Assembly (NCBI GenBank): GCA_030426725.1
Contig: JAUHXZ010000024.1
Coordinates: forward strand, 1 to 36,789
Direction of reading: 5' to 3'
Length of the DNA stretch: 36,789 nt
Source: Actinomycetes bacterium
GTDB taxonomy: Bacteria; Actinomycetota; Actinomycetes; Propionibacteriales; Propionibacteriaceae
The notes under the pieces were generated by a model. It was not told the origin of the DNA, did not search any database, and saw only the letters and a list, made by a program, of their open reading frames with translations. A program made the position numbers and the translations under genes. Below are positions 8,924-16,389 of the stretch, in pieces. Each line of letters starts with the position of its first letter. Positions within the stretch are counted from its first letter, which is position 1.

Positions 8924-9782
8924 CCTCACAGTCACCGAAGCCGCGGGCGAGCTGACGTTCACTGCCCGCGGCCGTACGCTCGCGCGTTACGTCCACGACG
9001 TCGAGCAGGAACCGAGGGGCGAATCCCCGCGCCCGTACATGATGCTCCGCACGCTCGCGGGGCGGGAGGCCAGCGGGCATCGGCCGGCCGACCACGTCTG
9101 GCACCGCGGCCTGTCGCTGGCGCTGCCCAACGTCGGGCCGCACAACTTCTGGGGCGGACCCACCTACCTTCCCGGCCGTGGCTACGTGCAACTCGACAAC
9201 AACGGCACCCAGCGCCACCTCTCCTTCGACCGCATCGACGGCGGGGGCGTCGAGCGCGTCTCCTGGGTCGGCGCCGACGGGGCCGAGGTGCTCACGGAGG
9301 AGAGGACCCTCGTCGCGAGACTATTCGACGGCCACGCCTGGGCCCTCTCCTGGCGCTCGGTGCTCACCAACGTCGGCGACGAGCCACTGGCCTTCGGTTC
9401 CCCCACCTCCAACGGGCGCCCGGACGCCGGGTATGCGGGCGTGTTCTGGCGCGGCCCGGTGAGCTTCACCGGGGGGCGCATCCTGGCCGAGGCCGGACCC
9501 GGCGGGGACGACGCGAGGGGCGGCCGGCACGACTGGCTCGCGTTCGTCGCCCCCGAGGCCGGGGTCGGTGTGCTGATGGTCGACGACTCGCAGTGGCGGA
9601 GGCCGACGTGGTTCGCCCGGAGCAAGGATTATGCGGGCCTGGGCCCGGCGCCGTTCTTCCACGAGGAGGCCCAGCTTCACCCGGGCGGAGCAATGTGCCT
9701 CGGCGCGGTGATCGCCGTGTGCGACGGTGACCCGCTGCCCCACCTCGAGGCCGCGGGTCGCCTGAGGGGTGGATCCCGGTGA
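8916..9782 (+). CDS. PmoA-family protein (DUF6807)
   Basis: A 288-aa protein that resembles the Pfam family labelled methane oxygenase PmoA, now DUF6807, as shown by RPYMMLRTLAG, DHVWHRGLSLALPNV and HNFWGGPTY. Despite the name, members occur in carbohydrate operons of heterotrophs and are not particulate methane mono-oxygenase; the biochemical role is unknown. No signal peptide. The ATG at 8916 overlaps the upstream gene by 8 nt, which fixes both reading frames and suggests coupled translation with the heparinase-like gene. It is followed by a 127-bp gap holding the second operator. Confidence 0.7.
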   Translation: MPDLTVTEAAGELTFTARGRTLARYVHDVEQEPRGESPRPYMMLRTLAGREASGHRPADHVWHRGLSLALPNVGPHNFWGGPTYLPGRGYVQLDNNGTQRHLSFDRIDGGGVERVSWVGADGAEVLTEERTLVARLFDGHAWALSWRSVLTNVGDEPLAFGSPTSNGRPDAGYAGVFWRGPVSFTGGRILAEAGPGGDDARGGRHDWLAFVAPEAGVGVLMVDDSQWRRPTWFARSKDYAGLGPAPFFHEEAQLHPGGAMCLGAVIAVCDGDPLPHLEAAGRLRGGSR

Positions 9783-9820
9783 CCGTCTCGGCCGCTGGGA
9801 GCGCTCCCCGTGTGGTAGTG

Positions 9821-9849
9821 TTTACGGTAAGCGCTTTCCAGGGTTGGAT
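9821..9849 (+). promoter_or_regulatory. Candidate internal promoter before the second oxidoreductase
   Basis: One reading is a -35 TTTACG (9821-9826), a 17-bp spacer containing the operator, and a -10 TTGGAT (9844-9849). This mirrors the layout at 4075-4103. An alternative -10, TAGTGT, lies at 9816-9821, just upstream of the operator. Both readings are weak matches, so only the existence of a controlled start here is suggested. Confidence 0.4.
9827..9838. promoter_or_regulatory. LacI-family operator 2
   Basis: GTAAGCGCTTTC, 10 of 12 bases symmetric around AAGCGCTT (9829-9836). It is the reverse-complement counterpart of operator 1 at 4084-4098 and lies in the largest gap inside the operon, 72 bp before the next start codon. 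Confidence 0.72.
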
Positions 9850-9909
9850 CTGCGCTCGCCTCCGGGGGGGACCCGAACAACGGGCGCTGGGGATTCGAGG
9901 ACTGGACCG

Positions 9910-11097
9910 ATGAAGACGACCACCGGATCGACCGCTTCGGCGATCGACGCCGACGTGCGTGTCATCGGGCTCATCATGAACGGCGTGACCGGCCGCATGG
10001 GCTACCGGCAGCACCTGGTGCGCTCCATCCTGGCCATCCGCGACGCCGGCGGCCTCGTGGCCGCGGACGGAACGAGGTTCACGGTGCGCCCGCTGCTGGT
10101 GGGGCGCTCCCTCGATGCGGTGGCCGGCGTCGCACGTCGCCACGGCATCGAGGACTACACCGACGACCTCGACGCCGCGCTGACCGACCCCAGGTGGGAG
10201 ATCTACGCGGACTTCGTCGCCACCAAGGCACGCCCCACGACCCTGCGCAAGGCCATCGCGGCCGGCAAGGCGGTCTACACCGAGAAGCCGACGGCCGCCA
10301 CCGCGGCCGAGGCCCTCGACCTGGCCCGGCTCGCCGCCGCGGCCGGTGTGCGCAGCGGCGTCGTGCACGACAAGCTCTACCTGCCGGGCCTGCTCAAGCT
10401 CCGGCGCCTGATCGACGACGGGTTCTTCGGGCGGGTGCTCAGCGTCCGCGGCGAGTTCGGCTACTGGGTCTTCCCCGGGGACGACCAGCCGGCCCAGCGC
10501 CCGAGCTGGAACTACCGCGCGGAGGACGGCGGCGGGATCGTCACCGACATGTACCCCCACTGGAACTACGTGCTGGAGAACCTTTTCGGGCCGGTGCGCA
10601 GCGTCTACACCCACGCGGTCACCCACGTGCCCCGCCGCTGGGACGAGGACGGTGCCGAGTACCGGGCCACCGCCGAGGACGCCGCCTACGGCATCTTCGA
10701 ACTCGACGGCGGGGTGGTCGCCGAGATCAACTCCTCCTGGGCGGTGCGGGTCCACCGCGACGAACTGGTCGAGTTCCAGGTCGACGGCACCCGCGGGTCG
10801 GCCGTCGTCGGGCTCTTCGGCGGCAAGGTCCAGGCCGCCGGGGCCACGCCCCGGCCCGTGTGGAACCCGGACATGCCGGACACCCACGACTACCGGGCCG
10901 ACTGGCGCGACATCGACGGCGCGGCGGGCAATGCCTTCCGGGCCCAGTGGGAGGACTTCCTGCGCAGCCACGTCGACGGCACGCCCTACCCGTTCGACCT
11001 CCTCGACGGTGCCCGCGGCGTGCGCCTCGCCGAGGCCGCCCTCGTGTCGAGCAGGGAGGGCCGCAGGATCCGGCTGGACGAGCTGAAGCTGGGCTGA
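9910..11097 (+). CDS. Gfo/Idh/MocA family oxidoreductase (second copy)
   Basis: A 395-aa NAD(P)-dependent dehydrogenase-like protein. The N-terminal nucleotide-binding region reads GLIMNGVTGRMG (20-31), an atypical dinucleotide loop, and the catalytic-lysine motif is TEKPT (124-128). The C-terminal domain has DKLYLPGLLKLRRLIDDGFF and DMYPHWNYVLENLFG. ATG at 9910 is chosen with CGAGGA 8 nt upstream; the open frame extends further left, but only through the operator region. It starts the second transcription unit of the locus, 3 bp before the DUF993 gene. By family it likely oxidises or reduces a hydroxyl/keto group of a sugar. Confidence 0.85.
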   Translation: MKTTTGSTASAIDADVRVIGLIMNGVTGRMGYRQHLVRSILAIRDAGGLVAADGTRFTVRPLLVGRSLDAVAGVARRHGIEDYTDDLDAALTDPRWEIYADFVATKARPTTLRKAIAAGKAVYTEKPTAATAAEALDLARLAAAAGVRSGVVHDKLYLPGLLKLRRLIDDGFFGRVLSVRGEFGYWVFPGDDQPAQRPSWNYRAEDGGGIVTDMYPHWNYVLENLFGPVRSVYTHAVTHVPRRWDEDGAEYRATAEDAAYGIFELDGGVVAEINSSWAVRVHRDELVEFQVDGTRGSAVVGLFGGKVQAAGATPRPVWNPDMPDTHDYRADWRDIDGAAGNAFRAQWEDFLRSHVDGTPYPFDLLDGARGVRLAEAALVSSREGRRIRLDELKLG

Positions 11098-11100
11098 CCA

Positions 11101-12273
11101 GTGAGTGCACTCGTTCTGCTCGGCGCCGACGGGACCCTCACCCGCGCACCGCTTGCCGACTCACCCGGCTTCTCGAGGCCGGCAGGTCCCCTGAGGAGCC
11201 GTAGCGCCTTCGCGGCCGTGCACGTCGTCCCCAAGGCCTGGGCCGACAACACCCCCGGGCGGCCCGCCGACATCGACTGGGACGCCACCCTGGGCTTCCG
11301 CCGCCACATCTTTTCCTGGGGGTTGGGCGTCGCCGACGCCATGGACACCGCACAGCGCAACATGGGCCTCGACCCGGCGGCCACCCGCGAGCTCATCACG
11401 CGGTCGGCCGCCGTTGCCCAGGAGGAGGGCGGGGCCCTGGTCGTCGGGGTCAACACCGACCACGTCGACGAGCCCCGGCTCACGCTTCGGCAGGTGACCG
11501 ATGCCTACCGCGAGCAACTGCACTTCACCGAGGACCGAGGCGCCGACGCGGTGCTCATGGCCAGCCAGCATCTCGCGGCCGCGGCCTCGACCGCCGACGA
11601 CTACCGGCGCGTCTACGGCGACGTCCTCCGGGCGGCGGGCAAGCCGGTGCTGCTCCACTGGCTCGGCCCCGTCTTCGATCCGTCGCTGGCCGGTTACTTC
11701 GGCCACGCGGACTGGCAGCCCGCCGCCCGGGTGCTGCTCGACATCGTCGCCGACGCCCCCGGGAAGGTCGCCGGCGTGAAGATGAGCCTGCTCGACGCTT
11801 CGGCGGAGCGCTGGGTTCGCGACCGGCTGCCCGACGGCGTGCGGATGTACACGGGCGACGACCACCACTACGTCTCCCTCATCGCCGACGATCCCGAGGC
11901 CGGGCCACGTGGGCACTCCGACGCCCTGCTCGGCGCCTTCGCGGCACTCGCCCCGTCTGCTTCCGCAGCCATCCAGGCGCTCGACGACGGCGACCCGCAG
12001 CGCTTCCTCGACGTGCTGGGACCCACCGAGGAACTCAGTCGGCAGCTGTTCGCCATTCCGACCTGGTTCTACAAGACCGGCGTCGCCTTCCTGTCGTGGC
12101 TCAACGGGCACCAACCCGCGTTCCAGATGGTCGGCGGGCTCCACGCGTCGCGCAGCCTTCCGCACCTCTCCCGCCTGATCGAACTGGCCAACGCGGTGCG
12201 CGCGCTGGAGCGGCCCGACCTCGCGGCCGCGCGCTGGACGTCGCTGCTGCGGCTGAACGGGGTGGAGGCATGA
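11101..12273 (+). CDS. DUF993 family protein, class I aldolase/DapA-like TIM barrel
   Basis: A 390-aa protein of the DUF993 family, distantly related to dihydrodipicolinate synthase-type Schiff-base aldolases. The sequence VAGVKMSLLD places a candidate Schiff-base lysine at Lys227, and YTGDDHH (250-256) resembles the SGDD segment that follows in DapA-like enzymes. Other motifs are VVGVNTDHVDEP and LLHWLGPVFDP. Activity is unknown; a retro-aldol split of a keto-sugar acid is a reasonable guess from fold and neighbours. GTG start 3 nt after the previous stop, without a clear ribosome site, so translation is probably coupled. It overlaps the next gene by 4 nt. Confidence 0.75.
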   Translation: MSALVLLGADGTLTRAPLADSPGFSRPAGPLRSRSAFAAVHVVPKAWADNTPGRPADIDWDATLGFRRHIFSWGLGVADAMDTAQRNMGLDPAATRELITRSAAVAQEEGGALVVGVNTDHVDEPRLTLRQVTDAYREQLHFTEDRGADAVLMASQHLAAAASTADDYRRVYGDVLRAAGKPVLLHWLGPVFDPSLAGYFGHADWQPAARVLLDIVADAPGKVAGVKMSLLDASAERWVRDRLPDGVRMYTGDDHHYVSLIADDPEAGPRGHSDALLGAFAALAPSASAAIQALDDGDPQRFLDVLGPTEELSRQLFAIPTWFYKTGVAFLSWLNGHQPAFQMVGGLHASRSLPHLSRLIELANAVRALERPDLAAARWTSLLRLNGVEA

Positions 12274-13151
12274 CCGCGCATCCCCGGCTCTCCCTCAACC
12301 AGGCCACGATCCGGCGCGCCTCCCTCGCCGAGGCGCTCGACGTCACCGCCGGTGCGGGGCTCGGCGCCATCGGGCTGTGGCGGGAACCCGTGGCCGAGGC
12401 CGGTCTCGGCCGGTCCGCCGCGCTGCTCGCCGCGTCGGGGCTGAGGATGTCCTCCTACTGCCGCGGTGGCTTCTTCACCGCCGTGGACGGCGCCGAGCGT
12501 CGCCGCAGCCTCGACGACAACCTGAGGGCTATCGACGAGACCGCCGAGCTCGCCGCCACCGGGGCCGCCGGGTCCCGGGCGGTGCTGGTCCTTGTCGTCG
12601 GCGGGCTGCCCGACGGCTCCCGCGACCTTCCCGGCGCCCGCGACCGGGTCCTGGGCGCGCTCGAGACGCTGGCGGGGCCGGCGGCCGCGGCAGGAGTGAC
12701 CCTGGCTGTCGAGGCCCTCCATCCGATGTACGTCTCCGACCGGGCGGTGGTGTCGACCCTGGGCCAGTCGCTGGATCTCGTGTCCCGACTCGACCCCGCC
12801 GTCGCCGGCGTCGTCGTCGACACCTTCCATGTCTGGTGGGACCCGGAGGTGCTGACGCAGATCGACCGCGCGGGCCGCGAGGGGCGGATCGCCGCGTACC
12901 AGGTGAGCGACTGGCACACCCCCCTGGAGGCCGACGTGCTGCTGTCGCGGCACCAGCCCGGCGACGGCGTGATCGACTTCGGCCGCCTCACCCGCCGCGT
13001 CGAAGCGGCCGGCTTCACCGGCGACGTGGAGGTCGAGATCTTCAACGACACCATCTGGGGAAGGGCGCCGCGTGCCGTCGTGCGCGACACCGTGACTGCC
13101 TTCGACGATGCCGTCGCACCTCACCTCGCCCGAAGGACGGAACAACCGTGA
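12270..13151 (+). CDS. Sugar phosphate isomerase/epimerase-like TIM-barrel protein
   Basis: A 293-aa protein of the xylose isomerase-like/AP endonuclease 2 fold. Likely metal ligands are Glu148 (VEALHP), Asp184 (VVDTFHVWWD), His216 (VSDWH) and Glu256 (VEIFND), in the order usual for these Mn/Co/Zn enzymes. Family members act as isomerases and epimerases, or as 3-keto-glycoside lyases; which applies here is unknown. ATG at 12270 overlaps the DUF993 stop (ATGA), and its own stop overlaps the LacI gene start (GTGA), so the three genes are tightly coupled. Confidence 0.82.
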   Translation: MTAHPRLSLNQATIRRASLAEALDVTAGAGLGAIGLWREPVAEAGLGRSAALLAASGLRMSSYCRGGFFTAVDGAERRRSLDDNLRAIDETAELAATGAAGSRAVLVLVVGGLPDGSRDLPGARDRVLGALETLAGPAAAAGVTLAVEALHPMYVSDRAVVSTLGQSLDLVSRLDPAVAGVVVDTFHVWWDPEVLTQIDRAGREGRIAAYQVSDWHTPLEADVLLSRHQPGDGVIDFGRLTRRVEAAGFTGDVEVEIFNDTIWGRAPRAVVRDTVTAFDDAVAPHLARRTEQP

Positions 13152-14179
13152 GCGATCAGATCACGCGCCGCTACGGGACGGCGACCCTCGAGGACGTCGC
13201 GCGGGAGGCGGGGGTGTCCCTGGCCACCGCGTCCCGTGTGCTCAACGGCTCCACCCGCAAGGTGGCGGAGTCGTACCGGGAGAGGGTCCGGGAGGCGGCG
13301 GACAGGCTCGGCTACGCGCCCAACGTCTCCGCCCAGGCCGTCGCCAACGGCGGATCGTCGCTCATCGCGCTCGTCGTCGCGGACATCGCGGACCCCTACT
13401 TCGCGCAGATCTCGGCGGGCGTCGCCCGCGCCGCCGACCGGGAGCAGTGCTTCATGACGATCGTCACCACCGGTCGCGATCCCCGGCGCGAGGCGGCGAT
13501 GCTGCGCGTGCTGCGCGGCCAGCGGCCCCGCGGTGTCATCCTCGCGTCGTCGCGCTCGGCCGAGCCCGACGCGATGGTCCAGCGGGAGATCGAGGCAATC
13601 GGGGAGCTCGGCGGCACGGTGGTCGCGCTGGGGTCCGGGGCCGGCGGCCTCCGCTCGGTGCTCATGGACAACAGGGACGGCGGTCAGCAGCTCGGCGCCG
13701 CGCTGGGTGGGCGCGGCTACCGGCACGCCGTCGTCCTCGCCGCCCCCACCGGCCTGCTCACCATCGACGAGCGCCTCGAGGGCTTCATCGCCGGCTTCAC
13801 CGCCGCCGGCGGGCGCATCGACGCCGTGCACCGGGCGCCGTTCACCCGCGAGGGCGGTGCAGAGGCCATGCGCGCCGCGCTCGAGGCCGGGCTGGAACCG
13901 GGCACCCTGGTCTTCGCGCTCAGCGACGCCATGGCCCTGGGGGCGCTGCGGGAACTGCGCGCCGCCGGGCGCGAGGCGGGCGAGGACATCGCGCTCGCAG
14001 GCTTCGACGACATCGACGCCTCCGGAGACGTCACGCCGGCCCTCACCTCTGTGCACGTGCCGCTCGAGGAGGTGGGGGAGCAGGCCGTGCAGGCCGTGGT
14101 GGACGCCGACTGGAAGCCGGCCAGCCTGCCCCTGTCGATCCACCTTCGGGACAGCACCCCCGCCCGCCCGGTGGGCTAG
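13148..14179 (+). CDS. LacI family transcriptional regulator of the sugar locus
   Basis: A 343-aa regulator. The N-terminal helix-turn-helix and hinge (residues 12-36) include TLEDVAREAGVSLATASRVL, the standard LacI DNA-reading segment, followed by a periplasmic-binding-protein-like effector domain ending in FDDIDASGDVTPALTSVHVP. GTG start at 13148 overlaps the previous stop, with AAGGACGGA upstream. It is the last gene of the locus and would be co-expressed with the enzymes. Its natural targets are the two AAGCGCTT sites at 4084-4098 and 9827-9838, which predicts autoregulation. The effector is probably the imported sugar or a breakdown product. It converges on the amylase gene with a 1-nt gap, leaving no room for a separate terminator. 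Confidence 0.92.
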   Translation: MSDQITRRYGTATLEDVAREAGVSLATASRVLNGSTRKVAESYRERVREAADRLGYAPNVSAQAVANGGSSLIALVVADIADPYFAQISAGVARAADREQCFMTIVTTGRDPRREAAMLRVLRGQRPRGVILASSRSAEPDAMVQREIEAIGELGGTVVALGSGAGGLRSVLMDNRDGGQQLGAALGGRGYRHAVVLAAPTGLLTIDERLEGFIAGFTAAGGRIDAVHRAPFTREGGAEAMRAALEAGLEPGTLVFALSDAMALGALRELRAAGREAGEDIALAGFDDIDASGDVTPALTSVHVPLEEVGEQAVQAVVDADWKPASLPLSIHLRDSTPARPVG

Positions 14180-14180
14180 G

Positions 14181-15608
14181 TCAGCTCCGGAGATTCACGT
14201 GGAGCGCCACGGCCGACATGCCGGGCATCTCCACGGTGACGCTACCGTCGGCGACGATGAACGGGCCGTCAACGCACCGGTCGTCGGTACCGGGCGGTGA
14301 CGTGACGTTCGCCGCGTCGCAGTACGCGCCGTCGGGGAGGTTCGTCGTGAGGGTCGCGGTGACGGGGTTCGAGTTGTCGTTGACCGCCATGAGACCGAGA
14401 TCGCCGCGGTCGAACGCGACGGAGTATCCCTCGTGCCACACGTTCTCCACCGGGGCGTCGCCCACGACCGAGACCCACTCGGCCAGGCCCGCGGCGTCGC
14501 GGTGCTGGCACAGCCACGCCCCATCGGCGGGGTCCTCGGAGGGGGCGGCGCAGGTGACGTCGTCGACGAGTCCGTCGGTCGAGATCGCGCCGGCGTCGCG
14601 GTCCGAGTAGGCGTAGCCCGAGTACAGCACCGGCGTGCCGTAGTCGAGGCCCGTGAGCAGCGCGGTCCCGACGCGGAACTTGCCCGGCTCCTCCCAGTTG
14701 AGGGTCCGGCCGTTGCGTTCGGTGTCGTGGTTGGTGACGAACGTGTACGCCTGCTCGGACGGGACCTCGCCGTCGCGGAGGTCCAGGGCGCGGTAGACGG
14801 CGCCTCCGCTGACGAGTCCGGCGAGATCCTCGGCCACCTGGAAGGCGAACACGGAGCCGGCGCCGAGGTAGTCCTCGGGTTGGATCGGCTCGCCCGCGGC
14901 GCGGATGACCTCGGAGATGATGCGGGGTTCGCCGTCGAGCCGGTCGACGATGGCCGTGACGTCCGTCGCGGACATGTGCTTGGCGGCGTCGATGCGGAAG
15001 CCGTCGACGCCGAGGCCGGTCAGGTCGTCGAGGTAGGCGGCGATGGTGTCGCGGACGTGCTCGCTGCCGGTGTCGAGGTCGGCTAGGTTGACCAGTTCGC
15101 ACTCCTGGACCTGCTGCTGGTCACGGTAGTTCTCGATGTCGCCGGAGAGGGTCTGCGGGCAGGTGTGGAAGTCGTCGGCGGTGTAGAGCCCGGGGTACTC
15201 GTAGTGCTCGAACACGGTGCCGGCGAACCCGACCCCGCCGTCGATCCCGGCCATGTGGTTGATCACCGCGTCGGCGATCACCTCGACGCCCGCGTCGTGA
15301 CAGGCGGTCACCATGGCGGCGAACTCGTCGCGCGTGCCGAGCTTGGACTCGAGTTGGTAGCTGACCGGCTGGTAGGAGGTCCACCACTGGTCGCCCTGGA
15401 TGTGTTCCTGCGCGGGGGAGAGGAGTACGAAGTCGAAGCCGTAAGGGCCGAGGACCTCGCCGCACTCGCGCCCGACCGATGTCCATGGCCACTGGAACAG
15501 CTGCACACCGGCAGCCGGTTCCATCTCGACGGCGGGGGCGGACGAGCAGGCGCCCAGCGCGAGCACGGGAAGGGTCAGGAGGGCGGCGGCGCGGCCACGG
15601 TGCGGCAT
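14181..15608 (-). CDS. Alpha-amylase, GH13 (GH13_32-like), lipoprotein
   Basis: A 475-aa enzyme predicted to cleave alpha-1,4-glucans outside the cell while tethered by lipid. The signal peptide ends in lipobox LGAC with Cys21. The GH13 regions are complete: DAVINH (113-118), GFRIDAAKH with nucleophile Asp207 (203-211), ISEVI with acid/base Glu233 (231-235), and FVTNHD with Asp295 (290-295). The N-terminal VQLFQWPW and SPAQEHIQGDQWWTSYQP match Streptomyces-type amylases. A beta-rich domain C follows, with no starch-binding module. TAGGCT lies 6 nt before the ATG (15620-15615), a likely leaderless promoter. It shares a 69-bp region with the divergent gene at 15678. Confidence 0.93.
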   Translation of the reverse strand: MPHRGRAAALLTLPVLALGACSSAPAVEMEPAAGVQLFQWPWTSVGRECGEVLGPYGFDFVLLSPAQEHIQGDQWWTSYQPVSYQLESKLGTRDEFAAMVTACHDAGVEVIADAVINHMAGIDGGVGFAGTVFEHYEYPGLYTADDFHTCPQTLSGDIENYRDQQQVQECELVNLADLDTGSEHVRDTIAAYLDDLTGLGVDGFRIDAAKHMSATDVTAIVDRLDGEPRIISEVIRAAGEPIQPEDYLGAGSVFAFQVAEDLAGLVSGGAVYRALDLRDGEVPSEQAYTFVTNHDTERNGRTLNWEEPGKFRVGTALLTGLDYGTPVLYSGYAYSDRDAGAISTDGLVDDVTCAAPSEDPADGAWLCQHRDAAGLAEWVSVVGDAPVENVWHEGYSVAFDRGDLGLMAVNDNSNPVTATLTTNLPDGAYCDAANVTSPPGTDDRCVDGPFIVADGSVTVEMPGMSAVALHVNLRS

Positions 15609-15677
15609 GGCGCAAGCCTACGGCGCCTCCCGCGAATCCGCGCCGGGCGCGTCGCGGGCCGCCCATAGACTGGGGCC

Positions 15678-16106
15678 ATGAGCAGAGTCGGCGTGTTCCT
15701 CAAGGCGGCCACGGGTGCGATCGCCACGACGGTCACGCTGGTGACCGCCCTCCGCGAGAACCCCGAGATCGCGAAGAGCCTCGACGGGCTCGTGACCAGG
15801 GTGAAGGAGACCACCGACGGGGACAACCCCAAGCGGCGGTTCGACACCAAGATGGCGGCGATCAACACGGCCGCCGACGCCGTCGAGTTGGCCTTCCCGG
15901 AGGCGACGGAGCCCGCGGGCTGGCGTCGTCAGGCCCAGGCGCTGAGGGCGCGGGGCGAGCTGATCTGGGGCGCCAACGCCGGGGCGACGCGTCGCAAGGC
16001 CATGAAGTCGCTCGATGCCGAGGTCACCGAACTCCTCGACCGGATCAACGAGCGCCTCGCCCAGCTCCAGGCCGACCTCCCCGCCGACGACCCCCGCGCC
16101 AGCTGA
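15678..16106 (+). CDS. Conserved-looking hypothetical protein
   Basis: A 142-aa protein I do not recognise. It begins with a short hydrophobic stretch (FLKAATGAIATTVTLVTAL) that is not a clean signal peptide, followed by a mostly helical charged region; the end (LDAEVTELLDRINERLAQLQ) could form a short coiled coil. The codon pattern is that of a real gene. TAGACT (15666-15671) lies exactly 6 nt before the ATG with no ribosome site, so the transcript is probably leaderless. A helical membrane-associated or scaffold protein is possible, but nothing in the sequence shows a function. Confidence 0.7.
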   Translation: MSRVGVFLKAATGAIATTVTLVTALRENPEIAKSLDGLVTRVKETTDGDNPKRRFDTKMAAINTAADAVELAFPEATEPAGWRRQAQALRARGELIWGANAGATRRKAMKSLDAEVTELLDRINERLAQLQADLPADDPRAS

Positions 16107-16177
16107 CCCTCCTCCCGCCCGCCCCCCGCCCGCTCCGCCCCGCTTTGCCGTCCGCGTGCCCCTTCGGGGCCCCCGCG

Positions 16178-16258
16178 TTGAGCAATTGGCAAGGTTCGCT
16201 GAGAGGCCCACGCTCAGCTCAGGCGTGGGCCTCTCAGCGAACCTTGCCAATTGCTCAA
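16178..16258. repeat. Perfect 36-bp inverted repeat between convergent genes
   Basis: The left arm (16178-16213) and right arm (16223-16258) are exact reverse complements, separated by a 9-nt loop TCAGCTCAG. The arms begin TTGAGCAATTGGCAAGG and end GAGGCCCACGC. It lies between the converging gene at 15678 and the transaldolase gene, so it could end transcription both ways, but there is no T-run on either side. The stem is longer than usual for a terminator and may belong to a dispersed palindromic repeat family. Confidence 0.9.
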
Positions 16259-16260
16259 AC

Positions 16261-16307
16261 CCCCACCCCCGGGGACGGCGAAGACCCCACCCCCGGGGAC
16301 GGCGAAG
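16261..16307. repeat. Two tandem copies of a 24-bp repeat
   Basis: The 23-nt unit starting CCCCACCCCCGGGGACGGCG occurs at 16261-16283 and again, identical, at 16285-16307 (period 24). It sits directly beside the long inverted repeat. Function unknown. Confidence 0.85.
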
Positions 16308-16341
16308 GGCGCCACCTGCGCGGTGCAGGCAGGGCCCTTCG
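16303..16341 (-). terminator. Hairpin downstream of the transaldolase gene
   Basis: CGAAGGGC (16303-16310) pairs with GCCCTTCG (16334-16341), enclosing an inner CCTGC...GCAGG hairpin. It lies 49 bp beyond the transaldolase stop on the minus strand. No T-run follows, so it is a possible rather than a classical terminator. Confidence 0.45.
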
Positions 16342-16389
16342 TCGTGACCGGTCGTGTCAGGAGCGCGACCGGGGTTCAGGGGGTGCGGC

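Noticed and set aside
8916..9782. Methane oxidation suggested by the PmoA family name
   Set aside because: The family name is misleading; there are no pmoB/pmoC genes or metal-site features, and the context is sugar metabolism.
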